64,000 bases of DNA from Modestobacter italicus (GTDB lineage: Bacteria; Actinomycetota; Actinomycetes; Mycobacteriales; Geodermatophilaceae), in NCBI RefSeq assembly GCF_000306785.1, contig NC_017955.1, forward strand, positions 2,418,001 through 2,482,000. Reading direction: 5' to 3'. The position numbers and the translations under genes are program-made. The notes under the pieces were generated by a model. That model searched no databases, was not told the origin of the DNA, and saw only the letters and a list, made by a program, of their open reading frames with translations. Below, one piece after another: positions 1 to 10,209 of the stretch. Every line of letters begins with the position of its first letter. Positions within the stretch are counted from its first letter, which is position 1.

Positions 1-74
1 CTGGACATGTAGGCCCGGCCGCACGCCCCCCGGTCGACGACGGACGGGGGACCACCGAGAGGGAGGGGTGCCGG

Positions 75-3000
75 GTGTTCGACCGCATCGCCGTGATCAA
101 CCGGGGCGAGCCGGCCATGCGCCTGACCCGTGCCGTCCGCGAGCTCAACGCCGAGCACGGCACGCGCACCCGCGTCATCGCCCTGCACACCGAGTCCGAA
201 CGCCGGGCGACGTTCGTCCGCGCCGCCGACGAGGGCGTGCTGCTGCGCGAGACCGGGGCCGGCAACCCCTACCTCGACCACGACGAGCTCGCCCGGGCCC
301 TGCGCGCCAGCCGCGCCGACGCTGCCTGGGTGGGCTGGGGCTTCGTCGCCGAGGACCCGGCGTTCGCCGAGCTGTGCGCCTCGCTCGGCGTCGTCTTCAT
401 CGGGCCGCCGCCCGAGGCCATGCGGCTGCTCGGCGCCAAGATCGAGGCCAAGGTGCTCGCGGAGCAGGCCGGGGTGCCGGTCGCGCCGTGGAGCGGCGGT
501 CCGGTGGCCGGCCTCGAGGACGGGCGGCGGCACGCGGCGGCCATCGGCTACCCGCTCATCGTCAAGTCCCGGAGCGGCGGCGGCGGCCGGGGCATCCGGG
601 TCGTCCGGTCCGAGGGCGAGCTGGAGGAGGCGCTCACCCGCACCCAGGCGGAGGCCGGGCGCACCTTCGGCGACCCGACCGTCTTCATGGAGCGGCTGGT
701 GGAGGGCGGCCGGCACGTCGAGGTGCAGATCATCGCCGACCAGCACGGCGCGGTGTGGGCGCCCGGGGTCCGCGACTGCTCGGTGCAGCGGCGCAACCAA
801 AAGGTCCTGGAGGAGTCCAGCTCGCCCGCGCTGAGTCCGGAGCAGGACCGGTCGCTGCGCGAGTCCTCCGTCGCCCTGGTGAAGGCGGCCGGCTACGTCG
901 GTGCGGGCACCGTCGAGTTCCTCTACCAGCCGGAGGAGGAGCTGTTCACCTTCCTGGAGGTGAACACCCGGCTGCAGGTGGAGCACCCCGTCACCGAGGA
1001 GACCACCGGCCTGGACATCGTCAAGCTGCAGCTGCACGTGGCGGCCGGCGGCCGGCTCGAGGGCGACCCACCCCCCCGGTCCGGCCACGCGATCGAGGCC
1101 CGGCTGAACGCGGAGGACGCCGAGCAGGGCTTCGCCCCGGCTCCCGGCCAGGTCGTGCTCATGCGGCTGCCGACCGGCCCGGGGGTCCGCGTGGACACCG
1201 GGATCGGCGTCGGCGACGTCATCCCGCCGCTCTACGACTCGATGATCGCCAAGGTCATCGCCTGGGGCCGCGACCGGCCCGAGGCGCTCGCCCGGCTCAG
1301 GTGCGCGCTGCGGGAGACCACCGTCGTGCTGCGCGGGGGCACGACCACCAAGTCCTTCCTGCTCGACCTGCTGGACCGGCCCGAGGTGGCGAGCGGGACC
1401 GCCGACACCGGCTGGCTGGACCGCACGGGGGCGGGCAGCCGCGCCGAGACCGCCGGCAACGCCTGGGTGGCCCTGGTCCGGGTGGCCATCGACGTCGCGG
1501 ACGCGGAGGAGGCCCGGGAGCGGAGCGCCTTCCTGGCCTCCGCGCGGGGCGGGCGGCCACGGGCCCCGCACGAGGTGGGCCGGGTCGTGGAGCTGGGGTA
1601 CCGGGGCCAGGCCTACCGGCTGGGTGTGGCGAGGGTGGGGCACGACCGCTACCGGGTCGAGCTCGACGGCCGGTCCGCCGACGTCGACGTGGACCGGCTG
1701 AGCGGGCTGGAGAGCCGGCTGTCGGTGGGGGAGGACCGGTTCGCGGTCGTCGCGGTCGAGGGCACCGGGTCCTCCCTCGTCGAGGTCGACGGCGTCACCC
1801 ACCGGGTCGCGACCGACGTCGGCGGGGTGGTGCGGGCGCCGGCACCCGCGGTGGTCGTGGCGGTGCGGGCCACCGCCGGGCAGGAGGTCCAGGCCGGTCA
1901 GACGCTGCTGGTCCTGGAGAGCATGAAGATGGAGACGGCGGTCCGGGCGCCGTTCGCCGGCCGGGTGCGGGAGGTGCGCGCCGCCGCCAACGCCCAGGTC
2001 GACGCCGGCGCGCCGCTGCTCACCGTCGACCGGGCCGGCGGCGACGTCGAGGAGGTGTCCGGCGAGCGGGTCGAGCTCCCCGCGGGCGCCGGCCCGGCCG
2101 CGGGCGAGCCCCGGGAGCGGGCGCTGTCGCTGCTGGCGGCGCTCCGGTCGCTGATCACCGGGTACGACATCGGCGCGGGCCACGCCGGTGACCTGGTGGC
2201 GGGCTACCGCAGCGCACGGTCCGAGCTCCCGGGCGACGACCCGGAGCTGCTGCAGGCCGAGCTCGCGGTGCTCACCACCTTCGCCGACCTGTGCGAGCTG
2301 TCCCGCAACCGCCCCGCCAGCGAGGAGGAGGAGGCCGACCAGCAGGTCCACAGCCCGCGCGAGTACTTCCACGCCTACCTGCACTCGCTCGACGTCGACC
2401 GCGAGGGCCTGCCGGACAGCTTCCGGGTGCGGCTGTGCCGGGCGCTCGCGCACTACGGCGTCGGCGACGACCTGGAGCCGGGACCGGTCCTCGAGGACGC
2501 GGTGTACCGGGTCTTCCTGGCCCAGCAGCGCACCGGCGACCAGCTGCCCGCCGTGCTGGCCCTGCTGGACCGCTGGCTGACCACCGTCCTCCCGGCGTCG
2601 GACGCCGCGCGGTCGGAGGTGGCCGAGGTGCTCGACCGGCTGGTCGGGGCGACGCAGCTGCGCTACCCGTCGGCCGGTGACCTGGCCCGGGCCGTGCGGT
2701 ACCGCCACTTCGAGGAGCCGGTGGTCCTGCAGGCCCGGCAGGAGGTGCTCGACCAGGCGGAGCGGCTGCTGGCCGAGCTCGACGCCGCCGACGCGCCCGG
2801 GAGCACCAGCGACGGCCGTGCCGGCGACGACCGTGCCAGCGACGACGTGGCCCGGATCGAGGCCCTGGTCGCCAGCCCCGAGCCGCTGGTCCGGCTGCTG
2901 GCCCAGCGCTTCGACCGTCCGACGAGCAGGCCGGACCCGATCGTGGAGGTCCTCACCCGCCGCTACTACCGCAGCCGCAGCCTGCAGGACGTCCGGCCGT

Positions 3001-5597
3001 CGGTGCTCGGCGGGAACTCCGCGGTCACCGCCGACTACGACCTGCAGGGCACCCGGCTGCACCTGCTCGCCCTGATGGTGCGGATGCCCGACCTCCCCGC
3101 CGCGCTGGCCGAGGTGCGCCGGCTGGCCGACGGCGTGGCCGACCCGCACACCCTGCTGGTGGACCTCTACCTGTCCTGGCCGGACCGCCCGGCCGACCCC
3201 GACGAGATGGCCGCGCAGCTGCAGCAGCTGGTCGCCGAGCTGGCGCCGCTGCCGGCGCTCCGCCGGGTGACGGTCACCGTGACCACGCCGGACGGCGACG
3301 TCGACGCGGTCACCTTCCGGCCGACCCCCGACGGCCTGGCCGAGGAGCGCATCATCCGCGGGATGCACCCGCTGACCGCGCAGCGGCTCCACCTGTGGCG
3401 GCTCAAGGACTTCGACGGGCGCCGCCTGCCCTCGGCCGAGGACACCTACCTCCTGCACGTCGTCGCCCGGGACAACCCGAACGACGAGCGCCTCATCGCC
3501 ATGGCCGAGGTGCGGGACCTGACCCCGCTCCGCGACGAGGCCGGGGAGATCGTGGGCTTCCCGACCATCGAGCGGCTGCTGACCTCCTGCCTCGACGGGC
3601 TCCGCCGCGGGCAGGCGCAGCGACGCGCGCGCCGCCCGCTGGAGCACAACCGGATCCACCTGTACGCGTGGCCGTCGATCGAGGTGCCGCTGTCGGAGGT
3701 GGCCACGTTCGCCCGGATGGCCGCGCCGCTGACGGTCGGTTCCGGCGTCGACCAGATCGTGCTGCTGGCCCGGCTGCAGGACGAGGCGGGTGGTCCGCCG
3801 CGCGAGGTGGCGCTGCGCTTCTCCTACCGGCCGGGCACCGGTGTCCGGATGGAGGTGACCGACCGGCCGACCGAGCCGCTGCGCACCCTGGACGACTACG
3901 CCGAGAAGGTGCTGAGCTCGCGCGCCCGCGGCGCGATCTACCCCTACGAGCTCGCCCCGCTGCTGGCTGGTCCCGGGGGCACGTTCGTGGAGCACGACCT
4001 CGACGAGCAGGGCCGGCTGGCACCCGTCGACCGGCCGGCCGGGCGCAACACGGCCGGCATCATCGCCGGCGTCGTCAGCACGCCCACCGAACGCCACCCG
4101 GAGGGGATGACCCGGGTCGTGCTATTCGGTGACCCGACCAAGGCGCTGGGCACCGTCGCCGAGCCGGAGTGCGCGCGGGTCGTCGCCGCCCTCGACCTCG
4201 CCGAGCAGCGCGGCATCCCGGTGGAGTGGTTCGCGCTGTCCTCCGGGGCGCGCATCTCGATGGACAGCGGCACCGAGAACATGGACTGGGTCTCCCGGGC
4301 GCTGCGCCGCATCATCACGTTCACCCAGGCCGGCGGGGAGGTCAACGTCGTCGTCGCCGGGATCAACGTGGGCGCGCAGCCGTACTGGAACGCCGAGGCC
4401 ACCATGCTCATGCACACCAAGGGCATCCTGGTCATGACCCCGGACAGCGCGATGGTGCTCACCGGCAAGCACTCCCTGGACTACTCCGGTGGGGTGTCGG
4501 CGGAGGACAACTTCGGCATCGGCGGCTACGACCGGGTGATGGGCCCCAACGGGCAGGCCCAGTACTGGGCGCCGAACCTCACCGCCGCCTGCGAGCTGCT
4601 CTTCCAGCACTACGAGCACACCTACGTGGCACCGGGGGAGCGCTGGGCCCGGCCGGCGGGGACCGGTGACCCGCGGGACCGGGACGTCCGGTCGTTCCCG
4701 CACGAGCACCCGGCCAGCGACTTCACCACGGTCGGGGACATCTTCTCGGCGACCGCGAACCCCGAGCGGAAGAAGCCGTTCGACATCCGCACGCTGATGC
4801 GCGCGGTCACCGACCAGGACCACGCCGTCCTGGAGCGGTGGGCCGGCATGGCCGACGCCGACACGTCCGTCGTCGTCGACGCCCACCTGGGTGGGCACCC
4901 GGTCGCGCTGATCGGGATCGAGTCCCGGCCGGTCGCGCGCCGCGGCAGCCGTCCGGCCGACGGCCCGGACCAGTGGACGGCGGGCACGCTCTTCCCGCGG
5001 TCGTCGAAGAAGACCGCGCGGGCGATCAACGCGGCCAGCGGGAACCGGCCGCTGGTCGTGCTGGCCAACCTCTCCGGCTTCGACGGGTCACCGGAGTCGC
5101 TGCGCGCGCTGCAGCTGGAGTACGGCGCGGAGATCGGCCGGGCGATCACGAACTTCGACGGCCCGATCGTGTTCTGCGTCGTCTCCCGGTACCACGGCGG
5201 TGCGTTCGTGGTGTTCTCCGGCGTGCTCAACGAGGGCATGGAGGTCCTCGCCGTCGAGGGCTCCTACGCCTCGGTCCTGGGCGGCGCTCCTGCCGCCGCC
5301 GTCGTCTTCACCCGCGAGGTCGACAAGCGCACCGCCGCCGATCCGCGGGTGCGCGAGCTGGAGGCCGCGGTCGCCGCCGCCGACGGCACCGGGGCGGCCT
5401 CCCTGCGGGTCGAGCTGGCGACCCTCCGCGGCAGCGTCCGGTCGGAGAAGCTGGGCGAGGTGGCCGCGGAGTTCGAGGCGGTCCACGACATCGGACGGGC
5501 CCGCCGGATGGGCTCGGTCCACGACATCGTCCCCGCCGCCGAGCTGCGCCCGCGGCTCATCGCGGCCGTCGAGCGGGGGATGCAGCGCGCAGGCTGA
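75..5597 (+). CDS. Single-chain biotin-dependent acyl-CoA carboxylase (BC-BCCP-central-CT)
   Basis: Predicted ATP- and biotin-dependent carboxylation of an acyl-CoA, most likely acetyl- or propionyl-CoA, in the cytosol. The 1,840-residue chain reads as a biotin carboxylase (about 1-450; glycine-rich ATP-grasp loop at 167-173, NTRLQVEH near 297-304), a biotinyl carrier domain (ESMKM, biotin-accepting K618), a long central region (about 690-1230) and a carboxyltransferase to the C-terminus. Having all parts on one chain with a central domain resembles eukaryotic acetyl-CoA carboxylase; most actinobacteria use separate alpha and beta chains. The GTG start follows GAGGGAGGGG. It lies 41 nt before a KAS III gene, so it probably supplies a malonyl-type extender to that enzyme. 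Substrate is not readable from sequence. Confidence 0.93.
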   Translation: MFDRIAVINRGEPAMRLTRAVRELNAEHGTRTRVIALHTESERRATFVRAADEGVLLRETGAGNPYLDHDELARALRASRADAAWVGWGFVAEDPAFAELCASLGVVFIGPPPEAMRLLGAKIEAKVLAEQAGVPVAPWSGGPVAGLEDGRRHAAAIGYPLIVKSRSGGGGRGIRVVRSEGELEEALTRTQAEAGRTFGDPTVFMERLVEGGRHVEVQIIADQHGAVWAPGVRDCSVQRRNQKVLEESSSPALSPEQDRSLRESSVALVKAAGYVGAGTVEFLYQPEEELFTFLEVNTRLQVEHPVTEETTGLDIVKLQLHVAAGGRLEGDPPPRSGHAIEARLNAEDAEQGFAPAPGQVVLMRLPTGPGVRVDTGIGVGDVIPPLYDSMIAKVIAWGRDRPEALARLRCALRETTVVLRGGTTTKSFLLDLLDRPEVASGTADTGWLDRTGAGSRAETAGNAWVALVRVAIDVADAEEARERSAFLASARGGRPRAPHEVGRVVELGYRGQAYRLGVARVGHDRYRVELDGRSADVDVDRLSGLESRLSVGEDRFAVVAVEGTGSSLVEVDGVTHRVATDVGGVVRAPAPAVVVAVRATAGQEVQAGQTLLVLESMKMETAVRAPFAGRVREVRAAANAQVDAGAPLLTVDRAGGDVEEVSGERVELPAGAGPAAGEPRERALSLLAALRSLITGYDIGAGHAGDLVAGYRSARSELPGDDPELLQAELAVLTTFADLCELSRNRPASEEEEADQQVHSPREYFHAYLHSLDVDREGLPDSFRVRLCRALAHYGVGDDLEPGPVLEDAVYRVFLAQQRTGDQLPAVLALLDRWLTTVLPASDAARSEVAEVLDRLVGATQLRYPSAGDLARAVRYRHFEEPVVLQARQEVLDQAERLLAELDAADAPGSTSDGRAGDDRASDDVARIEALVASPEPLVRLLAQRFDRPTSRPDPIVEVLTRRYYRSRSLQDVRPSVLGGNSAVTADYDLQGTRLHLLALMVRMPDLPAALAEVRRLADGVADPHTLLVDLYLSWPDRPADPDEMAAQLQQLVAELAPLPALRRVTVTVTTPDGDVDAVTFRPTPDGLAEERIIRGMHPLTAQRLHLWRLKDFDGRRLPSAEDTYLLHVVARDNPNDERLIAMAEVRDLTPLRDEAGEIVGFPTIERLLTSCLDGLRRGQAQRRARRPLEHNRIHLYAWPSIEVPLSEVATFARMAAPLTVGSGVDQIVLLARLQDEAGGPPREVALRFSYRPGTGVRMEVTDRPTEPLRTLDDYAEKVLSSRARGAIYPYELAPLLAGPGGTFVEHDLDEQGRLAPVDRPAGRNTAGIIAGVVSTPTERHPEGMTRVVLFGDPTKALGTVAEPECARVVAALDLAEQRGIPVEWFALSSGARISMDSGTENMDWVSRALRRIITFTQAGGEVNVVVAGINVGAQPYWNAEATMLMHTKGILVMTPDSAMVLTGKHSLDYSGGVSAEDNFGIGGYDRVMGPNGQAQYWAPNLTAACELLFQHYEHTYVAPGERWARPAGTGDPRDRDVRSFPHEHPASDFTTVGDIFSATANPERKKPFDIRTLMRAVTDQDHAVLERWAGMADADTSVVVDAHLGGHPVALIGIESRPVARRGSRPADGPDQWTAGTLFPRSSKKTARAINAASGNRPLVVLANLSGFDGSPESLRALQLEYGAEIGRAITNFDGPIVFCVVSRYHGGAFVVFSGVLNEGMEVLAVEGSYASVLGGAPAAAVVFTREVDKRTAADPRVRELEAAVAAADGTGAASLRVELATLRGSVRSEKLGEVAAEFEAVHDIGRARRMGSVHDIVPAAELRPRLIAAVERGMQRAG

Positions 5598-5638
5598 CCC
5601 GGGTCTGCGCGACGACAGCACCGTCAGAGAGGAACCCC

Positions 5639-7594
5639 GTGAACGCCTTCGTGCTGAACCGACACGGTCGGTTGGTCTTCCCCTCGAGCGTCATGCCGCA
5701 GCTGGACTTCTCGACGATGGAGTCGCTGGACCAGCTCGACACCGTCATCCGCCGCGACTTCGAGACCAAGGCGCCGAGCGGGACCGACATCCTGGAGCGG
5801 ATCCGCACCGGGGGCTACGACGACCGGTACGCCCTGATGCGGGACATCGCGCTCAACCTGTTCTGGGCCAACCGCTTCTCGATCACCATGTACGACAAGC
5901 GGCCGACCCGGTGGGCGGACCTGCCGCGGACCCGCTCCGACGTCTTCCTGCCCGTGCTGGAGCCCTGGGAGGACGGCGAGACCAAGGTCGCCGCCGTCGA
6001 GCAGGCCTACCCGACGCTGCCGGCCCGGTGGGACGGCGAGGTCGAGGACCAGGTCTTCGGCGTCCTGTTCGACGTCTTCGGCAACCGCAGGAACCACGCG
6101 ACGACGCTGCCGGCCGTCAAGCCGACGGTGGCGGAGTTCCTCGCGGAGCCGGCCAATCTCACCTTCCGGCTGCCGCACTACGACCCGGACTACCCGGTCT
6201 ACGAGTACGACGACGTCCTCGACTGCCGGGAGGACGTGCCCGAGCTCGAGGCGCTGCACCGCTGGGCGATGGTGCTGCACAACCAGTACCCGTGGGACCG
6301 GTCGGCGGTGGAGCTGGCCCGGGCCGACCAGATCTCCGACGACGACTACGTGGTCGCCTTCCACCCCCGGGACCGGGAGGTGCGGGAGTTCCTGCGCCGC
6401 CTGGCCACCGGCGCCGTGCCCCGGCAGGCGCCGGCCCCGCGGGAGTCGCGGCCACCGGTCCGGCCGTTCCCGCCGGTGGACGTGCGCCGCGCGTTCACCG
6501 TGCTGCCGCGGCTGGAGTGCCTGGTCGCCGTGCACGGCGACCAGGTGTGCACCAACGACGACGTGGTGCGCAACTCCGCCTACAACTGGTCCCCGATGAG
6601 CGCCGCGGAGATCCAGGAGAAGACCGGGGTGGAGGAGCGCCGGTACACCTCGCTGAGCCTGGAGGAGCTGGCGCTGCAGGCGGCGGAGGCGGCGCTGGAG
6701 AAGGCCGGGCGCGGGCCGGAGGAGATCGGCGGCGTGGTGGTGTGCACCTGCACCAGCTCCCGGCTGATCCCGTCGCTGGCCACCTACATCTGCGGGCAGC
6801 TCGGCATCCACCAGACCCACGCCGCCTACGACCTGGTCGCCGCCTGCGCCGGGATGCCCTACGGGCTGGCCGAGGCGGCGCGGCTGCTGCAGGAGGTGGA
6901 GCGGCCGGTCCTGGTCGTGTGCGCCGAGAAGTTCTCGGACAAGATCGGCAACGTCCGCCCGTCGCGGATGCTGTTCGCCGACGGCGCGGCCGCGATGATC
7001 GTGGGCGTGGCCGGCGAGGGACAGGGCGGCGACTTCGACTACCTGCAGACCTACGCCAGCGGCCCGGCGAGCGAGGTGAACTCGATCATCTGGCCCAACC
7101 CCGAGTTCGACAACAACATCACCGTCTTCGGCCCGCAGGTGAAGGCGCTGGCCGGCCGCTACCTCGCGCAGATGATCGAGGAGATCGGGGCGCTGCCCGC
7201 CCCCGACGGCGCGGCCGGCTCGCTGCTGGACAGCATCGACCTGATCGTCCCGCACCAGGCGAACAAGACGATGGTGCTGCAGCTCGCCGAGCGGGCCGGG
7301 CTGCGCGCCGACCAGCTCTACTTCAACATCGAGACGACGGGGAACGCGTCGTCGGCGAGCATCCCGCTGGCCATCCACGACGCCGTCCGGGACGGCGTGA
7401 TCACCACCCCGGTCCGGGTGTTCGCGCCGGGCTTCGGTGCCGGGGCAGTGGCCGGCTACGCGGTGATGCGGGTCGACCCGGCGGTCGTCGACGTCCGGGA
7501 CGCCCGTGCCGCGGGCGTCGCGGCGGAGGCGCCGGCCACGGCGGCGGACGAGCCCCGGCCGGCGTCGGAGCAGCTGCGGGAGGCGTTCACCTGA
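5639..7594 (+). CDS. Beta-ketoacyl-ACP synthase III-like enzyme with a long N-terminal extension
   Basis: Thiolase-fold condensing enzyme, predicted to join an acyl-CoA to a malonyl-type unit. The C-terminal ~340 residues carry the KAS III triad: Cys403 (VAACAGM), His539 (PHQANK) and Asn569 (TGNASSAS). The first ~290 residues are not part of FabH (usual length ~330); I do not recognise this acidic, Trp/Tyr-rich domain. GTG start at 5639 preceded by GAGAGGAAC; the open frame extends further upstream, but that part is the out-of-frame shadow of the carboxylase. It is coupled to the next gene (overlap at 7591-7594). Function with the carboxylase in a dedicated acyl-chain or ketone pathway is inferred. 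Confidence 0.88.
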   Translation: MNAFVLNRHGRLVFPSSVMPQLDFSTMESLDQLDTVIRRDFETKAPSGTDILERIRTGGYDDRYALMRDIALNLFWANRFSITMYDKRPTRWADLPRTRSDVFLPVLEPWEDGETKVAAVEQAYPTLPARWDGEVEDQVFGVLFDVFGNRRNHATTLPAVKPTVAEFLAEPANLTFRLPHYDPDYPVYEYDDVLDCREDVPELEALHRWAMVLHNQYPWDRSAVELARADQISDDDYVVAFHPRDREVREFLRRLATGAVPRQAPAPRESRPPVRPFPPVDVRRAFTVLPRLECLVAVHGDQVCTNDDVVRNSAYNWSPMSAAEIQEKTGVEERRYTSLSLEELALQAAEAALEKAGRGPEEIGGVVVCTCTSSRLIPSLATYICGQLGIHQTHAAYDLVAACAGMPYGLAEAARLLQEVERPVLVVCAEKFSDKIGNVRPSRMLFADGAAAMIVGVAGEGQGGDFDYLQTYASGPASEVNSIIWPNPEFDNNITVFGPQVKALAGRYLAQMIEEIGALPAPDGAAGSLLDSIDLIVPHQANKTMVLQLAERAGLRADQLYFNIETTGNASSASIPLAIHDAVRDGVITTPVRVFAPGFGAGAVAGYAVMRVDPAVVDVRDARAAGVAAEAPATAADEPRPASEQLREAFT

Positions 7595-8451
7595 GCACCC
7601 GGACGGTGCGCGGTGCGGACGGCACCGCGCTGCGCGCCTGGTGCAACGACGGCACCGGGCCGCCGGTGCTGCTGTGCAACGGGCTGGGCGCCCCGGAGGC
7701 GGCCTGGCCGGGGCTCGTCGGCCGGTCCAGCGGCTACCGGGTGCTCAGCTGGTCCTACCGCGGCCTGACCGGGTCGGCGCGCCCGGCCGACCCGGCGCGG
7801 GTCCGCGTCGAGGACCACGCCGACGACGCCCGCGCGGTGCTCGACGCCTTCGACGTGCCGGCCGCGACCGTCATCGGCTGGTCGCTGGGGGTCAACGTGG
7901 CCTTCGAGCTGGCCCTGGAGGACCCGGCGCGGGTGCTCGGCGTGCTGGCGGTCGCCGGCGTGCCGGGCGGCTCCTTCTCCTCGATGTTCGCCCCCTACGG
8001 GGTGCCCCGCCGGCTGCGTGCCCCGGTCGGCCGGTGGAGCAGTGCCCTCCTGCTCGCGATCGGCCCGATGCTGCCGCCGATCGCGGCGAGCCTGCCGCCG
8101 TGGCCGGAGCTGCTGTCGCCCGGCGCGCTGCGGGGGCCGGCCAGCGAGATGGCGCACCCGGGCGCGCTGCGTGCGGTGCTGCAGGAGTTCTCCCGCCACG
8201 ACTGGCGCTGGTTCCGCCACCTGGCGCTGGCGATCGCCGAGCACGCACCGCTGGACATCTCGCGGGTGCGCGGCCCGGTCACCTTCGTGGCGGGCCGCTA
8301 CGACTCGCTGGTCGACGTCGCCGACGTCCGCCGCGCGGCAGGGAGCCTGCCGGGGGCGCGGCTGCGGGAGCTGCCGGGCACGCACTTCCTGCCGCTGCAG
8401 CACCCCGGGGTGCTGCTCGCGGAGCTGCGACGGATGGTGCCCGCCTCGTGA
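7591..8451 (+). CDS. Alpha/beta-hydrolase
   Basis: Alpha/beta-hydrolase fold protein of about 286 residues with nucleophile elbow GWSLG, acid in GRYDSLVD and a late histidine in GTHFLP. Best start appears to be a rare CTG at 7591 overlapping the upstream stop (CTGA), because CGGGAGG lies 7 nt before it and the first beta strand would be lost with the next in-frame start, GTG at 7606. It is the last gene of the carboxylase-KAS III operon and is convergent with the PHA synthase. Plausible roles are thioesterase or ketone/ester hydrolase acting on the condensing enzyme's product; substrate unknown. Confidence 0.85.
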   Translation: MSTRTVRGADGTALRAWCNDGTGPPVLLCNGLGAPEAAWPGLVGRSSGYRVLSWSYRGLTGSARPADPARVRVEDHADDARAVLDAFDVPAATVIGWSLGVNVAFELALEDPARVLGVLAVAGVPGGSFSSMFAPYGVPRRLRAPVGRWSSALLLAIGPMLPPIAASLPPWPELLSPGALRGPASEMAHPGALRAVLQEFSRHDWRWFRHLALAIAEHAPLDISRVRGPVTFVAGRYDSLVDVADVRRAAGSLPGARLRELPGTHFLPLQHPGVLLAELRRMVPAS

Positions 8452-8455
8452 CCGG

Positions 8456-10198
8456 TCAGGCCGGCCGGCGGTCGCGGACGTAGGAGCCGGGGGCCGGCTC
8501 CAGCGGCGGGTGGTCCGCGCTGCCCCGGGCCGCCGGTGCGGGGACCTCGTCACCGGACCGCTCGAGCATCCACTCCGCCCAGGGCTCCCACCAGCTGCCG
8601 GTGTGCCGCTCGGCGGACGCGCGCCACGCGTGGGGGTCCGGACCCGGCTCGCCGCCGGTCCAGTAGTGGGCCTTCGGGTTGCCCGGCGGGTTGACCAGGC
8701 TCTGGATGTGGCCGCTGTAGCTGAGCACGAAGGTGCTCGGCCCGGACAGCAGCTGGGTCGTCCGGTAGCAGCCGTCCCAGGGGGTGAGGTGGTCGGTCAG
8801 GGCCCCGGTCACGAAGGTGGGCACGGTGATCCGGCTCAGGTGCACCGGGCTGCCCAGCACGCGCATCGCCCCGGCCCGGACCAGCGCGTTGGTCCCGAAG
8901 ATCTCCAGGAACTGCTCGTGCAGCCGGGCCGGCAGGTTGGTGCCGTCGGCGTTCCAGGCCAGGATGTCGAACGCCGGCGGGTCCTCGCCCATCAGCCACT
9001 GGTTGACCAGGTAGTTGAAGATCAGGTCGTCGGGGCGCATCCAGCTGAACACCGCGCCCATCTCGCGGGCGCTGATGACCCCGCGCCGGCGCGAGTTGCG
9101 GCGGGCGAGCTCCAGCAGCCGGGGGCCGGAGAAGGCGCCGAGCGGCGCCCGGTTGGCGAAGTCCAGCAGCGTGACCGCGTAGCCGGCGGCGTGCACCCGG
9201 TCGTCGCCGGTCGCGGCCATGTGGTTCAGCGCCGTCGTCATCACCTGACCACCGGCGCACAGCCCGAGGGTCGTGACGTCCGGCGAGCCGGTGATCTCCG
9301 ACGCCACCCCGACCGCGTCGACGACGCGCTGGGCGTAGGTGTCCAGGCCCCAGTCCGCCTGCTCCTCGGTCGGGTTGCGCCAGCTGATCATGAACACCTG
9401 CAGGCCGCGGCTCACCGCGTACTCCACGAGGCTGCGCCCGGGACGCAGGTCCAGGAAGTAGAAGCGGCCGATCGGGGGCGGGACGATCACCACCGGCCGC
9501 TGCCGGACGTGCGCCGTGCTCGGCGTGTACTGGATCAGCTCGATGACCTCGTCGCGGTGCACGACCGCGCCCGGGGAGATGCCCAGGTCGGTGCCGACGG
9601 TGAAGGCGCTGCGGTCGGTCTGGGTGGGCAGGCCGCCGTTGTGCCGCAGGTCGGAGAGCAGGTGGCCCATGCCGCGCAGGACGCTGCGCCCGCCGGTGTC
9701 GAAGGCCCGCTTCACGGCGGCCGGGTTGCCGAGCAGGGTGTTGGTCGGCGCGAGCGCGCTGGTGAACGCGGTGATGACGAAGCGGGCCTGCTCCACCTCG
9801 CGCCAGTCGGCACCCCGGGCCTCGTAGGCCTCGACGAGGGCGTTCACCGACCCGGTCATCGCGAGGTAGGACTGGGCCAGCCGGCGGTAGGCGGGGTTGG
9901 TCGACCACGCCGGATCGGCGAAGCGCTTGTCCCGGGGGGAGGGCGCGATCTCGTCGGTGCCGCGCAGGATGCGGACCGCGTTCCACCCGAGGCGGCCGGC
10001 CTCCCGGGCGAGGGGGCCCGGCTGGGCGAGGGTGGAGAGGACCGCCCGGGCCATGCCGCGCGAGGACGGGACGCCGACCGGTTCGGCGTTCTCGACCGAG
10101 GCCAGCGCCTCGGACTCGTCCGCGGGCACCGGCGGCCCGGCCGCGGGCCGTGGCGTCCCGGACCGGGTGTCGCGTGGTGTCGACGTCGTGCTCGTCAC
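8456..10198 (-). CDS. phaC: Poly(3-hydroxyalkanoate) synthase
   Basis: Polymerises hydroxyacyl-CoA into polyhydroxyalkanoate granules. The 580-residue protein has the PhaC lipase-box variant GLCAGG with catalytic Cys314, a downstream aspartate in TDHLTPWD and the C-terminal histidine in YSGHIQS, plus the conserved PPPIGRFYFLDL and SWRNPT segments. Start is GTG at 10198 with an ideal AAGGAGG in front; the longer open frame up to 10264 lacks this. It is convergent with the hydrolase, only 4 nt between stops. A GTGACC-TGGGTCAC palindrome overlaps the leader at 10210-10225. No phaA, phaB or phasin gene is adjacent. Confidence 0.94.
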   Translation of the reverse strand: MTSTTSTPRDTRSGTPRPAAGPPVPADESEALASVENAEPVGVPSSRGMARAVLSTLAQPGPLAREAGRLGWNAVRILRGTDEIAPSPRDKRFADPAWSTNPAYRRLAQSYLAMTGSVNALVEAYEARGADWREVEQARFVITAFTSALAPTNTLLGNPAAVKRAFDTGGRSVLRGMGHLLSDLRHNGGLPTQTDRSAFTVGTDLGISPGAVVHRDEVIELIQYTPSTAHVRQRPVVIVPPPIGRFYFLDLRPGRSLVEYAVSRGLQVFMISWRNPTEEQADWGLDTYAQRVVDAVGVASEITGSPDVTTLGLCAGGQVMTTALNHMAATGDDRVHAAGYAVTLLDFANRAPLGAFSGPRLLELARRNSRRRGVISAREMGAVFSWMRPDDLIFNYLVNQWLMGEDPPAFDILAWNADGTNLPARLHEQFLEIFGTNALVRAGAMRVLGSPVHLSRITVPTFVTGALTDHLTPWDGCYRTTQLLSGPSTFVLSYSGHIQSLVNPPGNPKAHYWTGGEPGPDPHAWRASAERHTGSWWEPWAEWMLERSGDEVPAPAARGSADHPPLEPAPGSYVRDRRPA

Positions 10199-10209
10199 GG
10201 CGGCCTCCT

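Noticed and set aside
1-74. End of an upstream gene (CTG GAC ATG TAG at 1-12)
   Set aside because: Only three codons are visible; cannot be supported as a gene end.
4838-5638. Long open frame in front of the KAS III start
   Set aside because: It is the out-of-frame shadow of the carboxylase; the ribosome binding site is at the GTG 5639.
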